Below are positions 25,605 through 35,113 of a DNA stretch of 64,000 nt, in pieces. The translations under genes were made by a program, and so were the position numbers. Every line of letters starts with the position of its first letter. Position 1 is the first letter of the stretch. The stretch lies in the NCBI RefSeq assembly GCF_001638985.1, contig NW_017265157.1:682001-746000 (forward strand), read 5' to 3'. The notes below the pieces were generated by a model, which did not search any database, was not told the origin of the DNA, and saw nothing but the letters and a program-made list of their open reading frames with translations. The DNA comes from Phycomyces blakesleeanus NRRL 1555(-) (Eukaryota; Mucoromycota; Mucoromycetes; Mucorales; Phycomycetaceae).

Positions 25605-26764
25605 TGTGGTGATCCAGACACTTGGATGTTGGATTTAACACATATAAGAGCATATTTGTTATGGTGGTTGAAGTTGAAGAAGTTTTTAAGAGGAAGAATT
25701 GAAGATTTGAAATTAGGAACGAAGATTCGTGAGAACTTGTGTAGGTTTTGTTTATTGAGAAAGATTTTGTATCAAAGTTTGACCAGGTTCCTACACTGAA
25801 CTACTACTGCTATTTATATTGTTTTGGATTGGGAAAATTATATGACTGGGGTCAGGTAATCGATCCTATCTGAGCCTTAATCAGAGCAACGTGATCTTGG
25901 GATAATTAATGTATGATTAATTATATAAATGTGTGTAGTCCCAATGAAGTATTAACATCGAAAGTAAATGTGTTTATGAGTTATAATTATGCTTATAATA
26001 ATCCACTGATGTATCCCATATTATGGTGATATCATCATATGAAATATAATCACTATCATGCATGCTAAACCTGTGTGTTAAATAATAAAGTAATTGGTAG
26101 ACACCTTTGACTGGAATAGCTGAGGCCTTATATTATTTCCTTCAGACTTATTCTCAATTACAGCAGTAGTCAATACTCATTTACAACAGACTGGAATAGC
26201 TGAGGCCTTATATTATTTCCTTCAGACTTATTCTCAATTACAGCAGTAGTCAATACTCATTTACAACAATATTCATATTGGGATAATGTAGTAGCTATCA
26301 TCTTAACAGTAGAAAATATATATAAGCAATTAAGTAATCAGCCCAATAATTATTACAGTTAGTACTGTAGATAATATCTTAAAGATTGTTAAGATAATTA
26401 TATCATACTGCTGGGTAAACTGTGTCAGATCGATATGGAGCTAATTTAGTAGGAAGTCCTAAAGCTCTAGTATAAAAGAGAAAAGAATAGCTAAGAGCTA
26501 AAGAAGTATGATTTATGACTTGATGTAATAATCATAACACCGACACTAGTTAAGCAGTAAATACACTCTAATAGCCAAATATAGTAAAGGAAGAAAGCCT
26601 TAAGAAACTAAGACGTAATGACAAGAGCAGATTGTGTTTTCTTATAAAAAGGGACACTTTTTATTTATAAATAAAGACAACTGATATACAGTCTCAAAGT
26701 ATTTCTATATGTCTCTATTATCAAATATTTTATTTTTCTATTGTTTCATACCTGAAATACTACA
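25605..26764 (+). repeat. Solo LTR of the chromovirus family (family 2), split by a family-1 LTR
   Basis: TGTGGTGATCCAGACACT at 25605 to CCTGAAATACTACA at 26764. It matches the chromovirus LTRs at 29523-30064 and 35114-35655 except for scattered changes and the 612-bp insertion at 25657-26268 plus its ATATT duplication. No matching 5-bp flanks (ACTGA against TAATC), so it may be a product of recombination between copies. Confidence 0.88.
25657..26268 (-). repeat. Solo LTR, family 1, copy B, with an 80-bp terminal duplication (TSD ATATT)
   Basis: Minus-strand copy, flanked by ATATT on both sides (25652-25656 and 26269-26273). Its first 80 bases, at the high-coordinate end, are duplicated in tandem: 26109-26188 and 26189-26268 appear identical. 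Nested in the family-2 LTR. Confidence 0.92.
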
Positions 26765-27300
26765 TAATCAACTTATAATAATTTGTAATATTACTAGACA
26801 CTACTTGAGTGTAGTCAAAGATGAATAATCATTTCAAAAAGTATATAAGATAATCCAAATCAAAATAATAAAAATTATCTTTTATCCTCTCTCTTATTTG
26901 CTTACTCTTGTGTTATTAAAGCTTGACCAATTTGGCTACATTTACAGTGAATTGGAAGATAGCCTAGATCAGGAATAACAAGATTTTATGAATTCATCAA
27001 AATATCGTTTTCGATCTGGATTGTTCTTCCAATGCTATAACACAGCCAAAATTGATCAAACCCACTGGGAATTGTAAACGAAGATAAAGGAATAAAAAGA
27101 GGATAGAAAGATAGATAACTTTTATTGAATGAAATAATGTCCTCTTTTATATCTTTTCTGAATCTACTCAGCCATTATAAATGTCTGTTTTGGTTTCTAT
27201 TCTACTTTTGTTAAGCTATGTGCTTTGTAATTCTTTTGTGAGCAAAAGGAAATCACTTCGGTCATCGTTCTCAAAAGAGAATTCTGTGTAATTGTCATCC
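26765..27300. other. Degenerate LTR-like sequence
   Basis: No gene. The part 26,960-27,130 (CGATCTGGATTGTTCTTCC, then AACCCACTGGGAATTG) is a diverged relative of the family-3 LTR that follows intact at 27301. Confidence 0.45.
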
Positions 27301-27662
27301 TGTCATTCCTGATCTGGGGTGGTCTTCCTTTTACTATAGCAAAGTCAAAAGGTCAAACCCACTGGGGATCGGAGAGTATATGTAAAATCGAAGAGAGGAT
27401 AAAAGGTGCTTTTTATTGATAGGAATTGAATTGTCTTATATAGTTTTCTAAACTAATACTGTGCATTATCTGCAGTAAACTATTATACTATATTTAATTA
27501 CAAGAGAAGTCCTTTTACTGTGGTTGATGCTCAGAAGATGTTACTGTGGTTAATCTTTACAAGACATTACTGCGGTTCGTTGTCTATGAGGTATCTTTGA
27601 CATACAGAACTGCTGCGGTCAATTATCCCGATTTCTCGGATTCATCAAAATAATGTCCGACA
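27301..27662. repeat. Solo LTR, family 3, copy b
   Basis: 362 bp, the same length as copy a, TGTCATTCCTGATC ... ATGTCCGACA. Ends 45 bases from the 3' end of the tRNA-Pro gene. The flanks do not match. Confidence 0.8.
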
Positions 27663-27707
27663 CATGACAAAATCCAACAACAGAAAAATTAGGTAACACG
27701 AATCAAT

Positions 27708-27779
27708 GGGCTTCTCCGGGAATCGAACCCGGGACCTCTCGCACCCTAAGCGAGAATTATACCACTAAACCAAGAAGCC
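27708..27779 (-). tRNA. tRNA-Pro (AGG)
   Basis: 72 bases on the minus strand. The acceptor GGCTTCT pairs with AGAAGCC, followed by discriminator C; the anticodon stem CTCGC/GCGAG encloses the loop TTAGGGT with anticodon AGG; the T arm is CCGGGTTCGATTCCCGG. A T-run about 20 bases past the 3' end can terminate RNA polymerase III. It faces the tRNA-Gly gene across about 3 kb of LTR debris. Confidence 0.97.
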
Positions 27780-27849
27780 TTTTCTTTGCGCTAGACTTGT
27801 TTAAAATTAAATTGCATCCAAATATTACAAAACAACAATTCCTCGCATC

Positions 27850-28602
27850 ATGTCACCAAGAAGTACCCCATTGTCTATCTATACACCATCTTGTGCATCT
27901 CTTTCCCAGCTTTCAGATAAGCCTAGTTTGAAGTCTCCAGCACCTTTGGTTCAAGAGTTATCCTCTTCAAGGCTCAAGAAAACCTTGTTCAAAAAGACCT
28001 TGACAAATTCTTTTGCTATCTGGATACCTTCCCCTCAGTTGGAGCTCAAACAATAATTGAATCTTCAATTATACTCATTGCTATATCTGACTACCCTCCA
28101 ACTGCCAAAAATCAGTAAATTTTTGATCTTACAGTACTGGATCAATTAGTGATGAATTCGATCTGTACAAACTTTGCTACAAAGAGGACATCTTCCTTTG
28201 TGATTGACTATGATGAAGACCATAAATGATGCATCACACTATCAGCCAAAGACGCAATAATTACTGAGCTAAGATCCTCTTTAGCTCTTTTGAAAGAAAT
28301 CTTTGACAAAGTTAAGAAATCTAACAAGACTTTAAAGTCTATGCTCCAGGCTCTTATAGACAAAGACACCGTGGGCCCTACATCCTTGATGGCATCCAAA
28401 CATGCACCAAAGAACATCACCAACAGCAGCAACAACAACAACAACAATAAGAACAACAACAACAATAACAACAACAAAAAAACAAAAACAACAATAGTAA
28501 TGATGATACTAAAATAAACAGTATGTCCAAACAAACATATGCTGATAATGCCAAGTTAACTATTGCAGCCACAGTCCCAAAAGTTTTAAAGCAGAAGCTT
28601 GG
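27850..28602 (+). pseudogene. Retroelement ORF1/gag-like fragment, cut by a solo LTR
   Basis: Begins MSPRSTPLSIYTPSCASLSQ and continues after frame breaks through LKEIFDKVKKSNKTLKSML, an Asn-rich tract from an AAC repeat (28,420-28,495), and KQTYADNAKLTIAATVPKV, where it is cut by the LTR at 28603. The style (Ser/Pro-rich start, short coiled segment, Asn repeat) fits the nucleic-acid-binding first ORF of a fungal retroelement, but no diagnostic domain is visible. Assignment is an inference. Confidence 0.4.
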
Positions 28603-29135
28603 TGTTGTGGTAGTTGAAGTTGAAAAAGTTTTTAAGAGAAAGAATTGAAGATTTGAGATTAGGAATGAAGATTTGTGAGAACTTGTGTAGGTTTTGTTTA
28701 TTGAGAAAAGATTTTGTATCAAAGTTTGATCAGGTTCCTACACTGAACTACTACTGCTATTTATATTGTTTTGGATTGGGAAAATTATATGACTGGGGTC
28801 AGGTAATTGATCCTATCTGAGCCTTAATCAGAGCAACATGATCTTGGGATAATTAATGTATGATTAATTATATAAATATGTGTAGTCCCAATGAAGTATT
28901 AACATCGAAAGTAAATGTGTTTATGAGTTATAATTATGCTTATAATAATCCACTGATGTATCCCATATTATGGTGATATCATCATATGAAATGTAATCAC
29001 TATCATGCATGCTAAACCTGTGTATTAAATAATAAAGTAATTGGTAGACACCTTTGACTGAAATAGCTGAGACCTTATATTATTTCCTTCAGACTTATTC
29101 TCAATTACAGCAGTAGTCAATACTCATTTACAACA
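28603..29135 (-). repeat. Solo LTR, family 1, copy C (no TSD)
   Basis: Minus-strand copy of the ~532-bp LTR. The flanks CTTGG (28598-28602) and GCCCC (29136-29140) do not match, unlike copies A, B, D and E, so this locus probably results from recombination between two copies with loss of sequence. Confidence 0.9.
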
Positions 29136-29445
29136 GCCCCTTTTCAATTTGTTTTGTTTTGTTTTTGGTAGCATTGACTAAGAAAGTTGTGTATATATAA
29201 GACAAGAGTTCTTCTCATAAACTCAATTAAATTTTAAATTAAAAACTCATCTTACCTGAGTCAAGAGACTCTTTTTTGATTTTTTAATATTTTTGTTTTG
29301 TTTTCTTGTGACCTTAAGGCCAGATAAACTCTTTTCAACTATCTTTGTAATATTTTGTTAGTACATTGCCTTAATCCCGGCCTATAATTCCATTAAGATA
29401 ATTAGTTTTGTCCTATGTTTAATATAAGTAAATCACGAAACTTAC
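29136..29445. other. T/G-rich spacer, probably past or within the 3' part of the MULE gene
   Basis: No coding assignment. On the minus strand it follows the 5' splice site at 29445 and may be intron plus degraded 3' sequence of the MULE gene. Confidence 0.3.
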
Positions 29446-29522
29446 AGTTCCAGCCAAGATACTTGTCTCTCTCCACATTGGGCAACCAAAGTCCTTTGGC
29501 AAGTATTTAGGATGGCTGCTGC
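29446..29522 (-). pseudogene. Fragment of MULE transposase gene, distal side of the chromovirus
   Basis: Minus-strand coding reads SHPKYLPKDFGCPMWRETS and ends at a GTAAGT splice site at 29445. It continues in frame from CKGS on the other side of the chromovirus (35,656-35,893) once one copy of the GCTGC duplication is removed. This shows the chromovirus inserted into an exon of the MULE gene. Confidence 0.75.
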
Positions 29523-30064
29523 TGTGGTGATCCAGACACTCAGATGTTGGATTTATCACATATAAGAGCATATTCATATTGGGATAGCATAGTAGCTATC
29601 ATCTTGTCAGTATAAAATATATATAAATGATTAAGTAATCAGCCCAATAATTATTACAGTTAGTACTGTAGATAATATCTTAAAGATTGTTAAAATAATT
29701 ATATCATACTGCCAGGTAAACTGTGTCAGATCGATATGGAGCTAATTTAGTAGGAAGTCCTAAAGCTCTAGTATAAAAGAGAAAAGAATAGCTAAGAGCT
29801 AAAGAAGTACGATTTATGACTTGATGTCATAATTGTAACACCGACACTAGTTAAGCAGTAAATACACTCTAATAACCAAATATAGTAAAGGAATAAAGCC
29901 TTAAGAAACTAAGACTTAATGACAAGAGCAGATTGTGTTTTCTTATAAAAAGGGACACTTTTTATTTATGAATAAAAAAAAGAATATACAGTCTCAAAGT
30001 ATTTCTATACGTCTCTATTCTCAAATATTTTATTTTTCTATTGTTTCGTACCTGAAATACCACA
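29523..30064 (+). repeat. 5' LTR of the chromovirus
   Basis: 542 bp, TGTGGTGATCC ... CTGAAATACCACA. Contains a TATA-like CTTATAAAAAGGG near 29,942, expected to start the genomic transcript shortly downstream. Confidence 0.97.
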
Positions 30065-30077
30065 TTTTTTACTTTGA
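29994..30077 (+). promoter_or_regulatory. Possible self-priming pair (LTR and primer-binding region)
   Basis: TCAAAGTA at 29994-30001, about 50 bases past the TATA box, is complementary to TACTTTGA at 30070-30077, just after the 5' LTR. No obvious tRNA-complementary site is present. Tf1-type elements prime reverse transcription by pairing the start of their own RNA with such a site. Only 8 bases pair, so this is a hypothesis. Confidence 0.35.
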
Positions 30078-30086
30078 ATTCTCAAA

Positions 30087-31481
30087 ATGTCTCAACAATC
30101 CGCTGTCAACTCTACTATCATTTCTGGTGAAGAAACCGCCCGTGTCAACTCTGGTGTCATTCCTCCTCCTTCTGCTGCTGGTTCTGCCGACCACGATGGT
30201 GATACCATGATGACTCCCTTGTGTTCTGAGGACAGTGCCTTTGATTCTGAAGAAGGTTCTTCAGGTTCCGATGCTGGCCGTTCTGGTTATGAGGGTGCCA
30301 ATTCTCCTCGCATCTATTTGGGTAACTCTGGAGTCAGAGTTAGCAACAACCTTGTGGCCACCGTGGAAATGTTGCTGGCTTCTGCTGAGGAGGACCTCAA
30401 CACTAAGAAGGGCAACTACTATGCCGCTCTAGGCCACTACTTGGGTGTTTCCAAGAGGGATCCCACCTCTACTGCTGCCAAGTCTGCTTCCAAGGGTGCC
30501 AAGGAAGCACAAGTACTGTTTGCTGAGGCTGAGCAAATCCTCAAGGACCTCAAGGCTTTCACTGCTCCTGCGTCTAAGCCTCATGACAAAAGAAGCACTC
30601 TGGTTCCCAGTAACCTACCTTTTCTCCAGCTTCGTTCTGAGGGTCCTCTGGTGAAGGCCAACCGCGATGTGTTCGATTCGGTGTATGACTTCTGCCAGGA
30701 GTTTACCACAGTCCTGGAAGCACACTCTCTGTCCTTGGATTCCTGCTGGGAACGTCTGTTGCCCACTTGTTTGAACAAGGAAGAACGTTCTTGGTTTGAG
30801 GACAAGCTCAAAGGCAAGGCCTACAACTGGAAGAAGGCCGAAAGTATTCTTCTAGATCACTATGACACGCCGTTCCGTAAGTTCCTGAACATGGGTCGTG
30901 TCTGGTGCATGAAACAAGGCAAAGGAGAATCTGCTCGTTCTTTTGGTGCCAAATTCCAAAAGTTCTGCCGCCAGGCCTCGTTGGACGATGGTGTTCAATT
31001 GGTTCTCTGCTTCTGGTGGAATCTGCGTCCGGAAGTCCAGGAAGCTTGTCTCATTCCTTTGTCAGCCAACTATGGCACCAAGATGCCCTCAAAGATTGAG
31101 GACATCATCTCGTTGGTGAGTGTGTCAACAAGTGACTCCACTGCTTTGTTACATAATCCTGCCAATGGTACTGCCGCGTCCTCCTGGAGTTCGTTTGCTG
31201 CTCACAATGGTGCGTCCTCTCTCTCTGCTGGTTCCCACAAGGGAAAGAAAAGGTCTTTCTCTTGCGAGTGTGGTTCTCAGTCTCCCAAGAAGGCATGGGA
31301 CTTCAAGAAGGCGATGAAAGATGGCATCTGTTTCTCATGCAAGGCTCCCTGGGTTAAGGGACACTCCTGTCCGGAACGGGAGAAGTACTTGACAAAGGTG
31401 TCAAGGATGGCAGTCTGCTCCTCTGCTGGTAGACCAGCAAGAGCTTCCACTGTGGTTGAGGGGAGTCCCTCGTTGTCTTAG
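30087..31481 (+). CDS. gag: Chromovirus Gag
   Basis: 464 residues, the structural protein expected to form the cytoplasmic particle that packages element RNA. The N-terminal 80 residues are Ser/Gly/acidic; the middle has the retrotransposon Gag fold signature (WERLLPTCLNKEERSWFEDK, SARSFGAKFQKFC); near residues 414-429 is a zinc knuckle-like CFSCKAPWVKGHSC. It starts at ATG 30087, 22 bases after the LTR, and ends at TAG 31479-31481. Codons are rich in C and G at third positions, unlike pol. The downstream pol frame is the same frame, so a Gag-Pol fusion would form if the UAG were read through. Confidence 0.95.
   Translation: MSQQSAVNSTIISGEETARVNSGVIPPPSAAGSADHDGDTMMTPLCSEDSAFDSEEGSSGSDAGRSGYEGANSPRIYLGNSGVRVSNNLVATVEMLLASAEEDLNTKKGNYYAALGHYLGVSKRDPTSTAAKSASKGAKEAQVLFAEAEQILKDLKAFTAPASKPHDKRSTLVPSNLPFLQLRSEGPLVKANRDVFDSVYDFCQEFTTVLEAHSLSLDSCWERLLPTCLNKEERSWFEDKLKGKAYNWKKAESILLDHYDTPFRKFLNMGRVWCMKQGKGESARSFGAKFQKFCRQASLDDGVQLVLCFWWNLRPEVQEACLIPLSANYGTKMPSKIEDIISLVSVSTSDSTALLHNPANGTAASSWSSFAAHNGASSLSAGSHKGKKRSFSCECGSQSPKKAWDFKKAMKDGICFSCKAPWVKGHSCPEREKYLTKVSRMAVCSSAGRPARASTVVEGSPSLS
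31479..31481 (+). promoter_or_regulatory. In-frame UAG between gag and pol (candidate readthrough site)
   Basis: gag and pol share one reading frame: between the TAG and the first pol ATG at 31518 there are 12 sense codons and no other stop. The codon after the stop is TCA. Suppression of a single stop is one known way retroelements make Gag-Pol; reinitiation at 31518 is the alternative. Confidence 0.6.
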
Positions 31482-31517
31482 TCAGAGTACCAAGACAACA
31501 CTAGTGCTCTGGCCAAG

Positions 31518-34500
31518 ATGGCATTAGATTGTAAGTACAATCTTAAAGACATGGTTATTAAAAGAGATTTTAAGAACATGAGCACTAATAGTACCTTTCC
31601 TATTTTGGCAAATAATTCTATTAGAACCATCTCCTTGTTGGACTGTGGGGCCACGTTCAGTTCGGTGGACAAGAATTTTTGCTTGAAGAATGGAATAGCC
31701 ATTAGTTACATCAATCACATTAATAAAGATTTGTTGAACAAAAACAATGTTCATAAGTATTTTATTCATTTGGCTGATAGCAATACCCAGATTAAAAGAA
31801 TCGGTACTTGTGTGATCAGTGTAACTTGCAATAGTAAGACTATTCAATGCGAGTTTGAAGTGATGAATTTAACTAATAGTCATGAGCATGATTTCAGTAT
31901 TGGTACTGATTATATGTCTTCTCTTGGTATTGGTATTTATGGTTTACCTTTATCATATAATGATGCTGATTCAAGTGAGGAACGTAGAGAAGCCAATAGA
32001 TGCTTCAACAATAAGAGTGATCTTCTTGAATCCATTGAGAGAGAAAATGAACGGAAGGAAAATAATCCGGCTGTAGGTCCCAAACAGTTTGAGGATGCTA
32101 TGGATTATATTCGACCGTTCATTAAAGACAATCAAGATATTCCTAAGAGTTCGGTTTGTACTATACCTGAAAGTGTTGTATGTTTGGACACTCCAGAAAA
32201 TGCTACGGCGTTCAGAAGCCCTTATCCCATTCCTTACAAGATGCAAGGTGTAGTGGATGAACAGGTGAAAGAATGGCTGGACAATGGTATAATTGAAAGA
32301 GCGTCTGCAAACACACAATGGAATACGCCTTTGACTGTTGTCAAGAAGACAAACGGTAAAGGAGAAATTACTGGATATCGTGTTTGCCATGATCCCAGAT
32401 TAATTAATTGCCTATTGAAGTCAATTGATTGTATGCCTTTGCCATTGATCGGTGAATTGTTTGAAGATTTAAAGGGTGCGAATATTTATTCCACTCTGGA
32501 TTTGAAATCTGCGTTTAATTCTTTGAGGTTGAACCCAAAGGACACACACAAACTTAGTTTCACATGGCGTGGTGTACAGTACAAACCTATTGGTACAGTG
32601 TTTGGTATAAAGCATGTCAGTTCACAATTTCAAAGAACTATGAGTATAGCTTTGGAAGGACTATCTTTTGTACGGTTTTTTGTGGATGACATTGTTTGCG
32701 CAAGCAAAACGTTTGAGGAACACAAGGAACACTTGAAGCAAGTGATTGAGAGATTAACAAGGGTCAATTTGAAGTTGAATCCGAAAAAATGTCATTTCTT
32801 TCAGAAAGAAATTTATTTGCTTGGTTTTCATATTTCACCTGAAGGAATTACAATGGACCGCAGAAAACTTGTTAATGTTCTTGAATTTCCTCAACCAAAG
32901 ACGGGTAAAGATATCCAAAGTTATTGTGGGTTGATCAACTATTTTAGAACATTGATTCCGAATGTATCTTCCATTATGTCGCCACTAGATTCATTGAGAA
33001 ATGAAAAGTCGATTACCCATTTATGGACAGATAAGCATCAAACTGCATTTAATTACTTGAAAAAAGCACTTTTGAGTGATCTGGTGTTGTCGTACCCAGA
33101 TATGAACTCTACTTTTAGTATCAGCTGTGATGCATCTCTTACTGGTATTGGTGCAGTGTTGTATCAAGTCAAGGATGGCAAGAAAAAATATATTTCTTTC
33201 GTGGCTAAGAGCTTATCCCAAAGTGAAAGAAAGTATTCTGCGACCAAAAGAGAATTACTAGCGTTAGTATTTGCACTCAAGCGTTTTCACAAGTATGTCT
33301 ATGGTTCTCACTTTACCTTGTACACGGATCACAAGGCATTGACATATCTTCACACCCAACGTGTTGCGAATCTGATGATGATTGCATGGATGGACATGAT
33401 TTTACAGTATGACTTTAAGATCGTTCATTTGCCTGGTGTTTCGAATGTGCTTTCTGATATGTTGTCACATTTATCTGAAGAGACTGAAACATTATCAAAT
33501 GAACTGGGTGGGGATAGTGTGGTTAGATCCATCATGAGAAATAGTGCTGTCACTATGGAACCGCTACCAGACATCTTGAGTGGTGAGTACTTTACTCCTC
33601 CCACAGAAAATGAAAGAAATAAGTTATTAGTTGAAGAACATTTGAAAGGTCATTTTGGTGTAGAAGCTATACTACATGCCTTAAAGAGAAAAGGTATCTA
33701 TTGGACCAGCTTGAAGAGTCAAGCAAATGATCTTATACAATCGTGTATACAGTGTCAACATCATAATATCACAAGAAAAGGTTACAATCCTTTAAGACCT
33801 GTGACTGCAACACTTCCTGGTGACAGTTGGGGAATAGATCTGGCTGGGCCATTTACAACGTCGACTAGAGGAAATGAGTACTTGTTAGTGATGATAGACA
33901 TCACAAGCAAATTTTATGTATTGCGTGCCATACCTGATAAAAGGGCAGCTACGATTGCGTTACAAGTACTGGACGTCATTAGTACATGGGGTCCGATGAG
34001 AAAGTTGCAGAGTGATTGTGGACAGGAGTTTGTGAACTCGCTGATGACATGTATAAAAGAGAATGTTGGTTTTGAACATGCATTGATTTCGCAGTACCAT
34101 CCTAGAGCTAATGGTGCAAGTGAAAGAGCTGTCCAGTCGGCAGTGAACACCATTAAAAAACAAATAGTTGGTAATGTCGCTGATTGGGATCAGAAGGTGC
34201 CATCTGCGCAGTTGTTTTTGAATAACAAGTATAATGCTAGGACTAAGAGTACGCCATTCTCGTTAATGTTTGGAAGGAATCCAAATGACTTTGTCGATTT
34301 TAGTAAAGAAAAGGATAGTGCAACTGCTGAACAGATTCAGAAAGAGTTGCAAGAAAAAATTAAAAGAATGACTGAGATAGTCTACCCTGCTGTGTTTGAA
34401 CACGTAAAGCATGTCACAGAAAAGCAAAAGGAACGCTTTGATGGAAGTCACAAAATGATAGATCTGGTTCCAGGAACCACGGTAATGATTTTGGTGACAG

Positions 34501-34988
34501 AAAAACAGAATAAATTAGATCCGAAGTATAAGGGATTCTACACTGTTGTTAGAAAGACTGCTGCCAATACTTATGTATTGAAAAATGAAAAGGGATTTTT
34601 AGAACCAAGGAATTATCCTCCTTCTTTATTGAAAAAAGTTTCTAACAAGGTATTAGAGCAAAAGAATGACTTTTTTGAAGTCGAAGCAATTATTGGGCAC
34701 ATAAAAGATGACAAGAACAATTATTTGTATAGATGCAAATGGTTGGATTATGATGAGTCTCACGATACCTGGGAGCCAGAGGATCATTTTACCGATCCTA
34801 AGTTCATAAAGGAATACTGGCAAAGAATTGGTGAAGCTCCAGAAGGTATCAAAGACATCAATAAGGCCAATAAGAAATTATTAAAGGATATGAAAGTTGC
34901 ATATTCCGCACCTAAAGAAAATTCAGGTACTAAAAGGAAGAATTATGCAAAGACAGCTTATCAAAAGAAGAAACGCAGTAAGATCTAA
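31518..34988 (+). CDS. pol: Chromovirus Pol polyprotein (PR-RT-RNaseH-IN-chromodomain)
   Basis: 1,156 residues counted from ATG 31518. Protease: LLDCGATFSS, catalytic Asp42, with Cys where Ser or Thr is usual. Reverse transcriptase: YSTLDLKSAF and the active-site FVDDI near residue 390. RNase H: SCDASLTGIGAVL, KRELLALVFAL and YTDHKAL. Integrase: HHCC zinc site (HLKGHFG ... CIQCQ), then the D,D35E triad with WGIDLAGPF (about 774), SDCGQEF (about 833) and ASERAVQSA (Glu 869). C-terminal chromodomain at about 1052-1105 (EVEAIIGHI, YRCKWLDYDESHDTWEPE), which in chromoviruses guides integration to methylated histone H3 chromatin. It is fully open and AT-rich, in contrast to gag, and ends TAA... 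after KKRSKI. Confidence 0.97.
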   Translation: MALDCKYNLKDMVIKRDFKNMSTNSTFPILANNSIRTISLLDCGATFSSVDKNFCLKNGIAISYINHINKDLLNKNNVHKYFIHLADSNTQIKRIGTCVISVTCNSKTIQCEFEVMNLTNSHEHDFSIGTDYMSSLGIGIYGLPLSYNDADSSEERREANRCFNNKSDLLESIERENERKENNPAVGPKQFEDAMDYIRPFIKDNQDIPKSSVCTIPESVVCLDTPENATAFRSPYPIPYKMQGVVDEQVKEWLDNGIIERASANTQWNTPLTVVKKTNGKGEITGYRVCHDPRLINCLLKSIDCMPLPLIGELFEDLKGANIYSTLDLKSAFNSLRLNPKDTHKLSFTWRGVQYKPIGTVFGIKHVSSQFQRTMSIALEGLSFVRFFVDDIVCASKTFEEHKEHLKQVIERLTRVNLKLNPKKCHFFQKEIYLLGFHISPEGITMDRRKLVNVLEFPQPKTGKDIQSYCGLINYFRTLIPNVSSIMSPLDSLRNEKSITHLWTDKHQTAFNYLKKALLSDLVLSYPDMNSTFSISCDASLTGIGAVLYQVKDGKKKYISFVAKSLSQSERKYSATKRELLALVFALKRFHKYVYGSHFTLYTDHKALTYLHTQRVANLMMIAWMDMILQYDFKIVHLPGVSNVLSDMLSHLSEETETLSNELGGDSVVRSIMRNSAVTMEPLPDILSGEYFTPPTENERNKLLVEEHLKGHFGVEAILHALKRKGIYWTSLKSQANDLIQSCIQCQHHNITRKGYNPLRPVTATLPGDSWGIDLAGPFTTSTRGNEYLLVMIDITSKFYVLRAIPDKRAATIALQVLDVISTWGPMRKLQSDCGQEFVNSLMTCIKENVGFEHALISQYHPRANGASERAVQSAVNTIKKQIVGNVADWDQKVPSAQLFLNNKYNARTKSTPFSLMFGRNPNDFVDFSKEKDSATAEQIQKELQEKIKRMTEIVYPAVFEHVKHVTEKQKERFDGSHKMIDLVPGTTVMILVTEKQNKLDPKYKGFYTVVRKTAANTYVLKNEKGFLEPRNYPPSLLKKVSNKVLEQKNDFFEVEAIIGHIKDDKNNYLYRCKWLDYDESHDTWEPEDHFTDPKFIKEYWQRIGEAPEGIKDINKANKKLLKDMKVAYSAPKENSGTKRKNYAKTAYQKKKRSKI

Positions 34989-35100
34989 ATAAAGAGTTAT
35001 TTGAGCACCACAGTACTCGTTTAAAAAAAAAAAAAAAAAAAAAAGAACAAGCTGATCAGAAGAATTGCATAGAGTACTTGAACGGTATTTAGTTAATACC

Positions 35101-35113
35101 TGGGTGGGGATAA
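35101..35113 (+). promoter_or_regulatory. Polypurine tract
   Basis: TGGGTGGGGATAA lies directly before the 3' LTR and fits the primer site for plus-strand DNA synthesis. Confidence 0.7.

Noticed and set aside
24793..27662. The two 362-bp LTRs as ends of one retrotransposon
   Set aside because: The interior has no gag or pol, the outer flanks do not match, and copy a has its own AATT flanks, so they are treated as separate solo LTRs.
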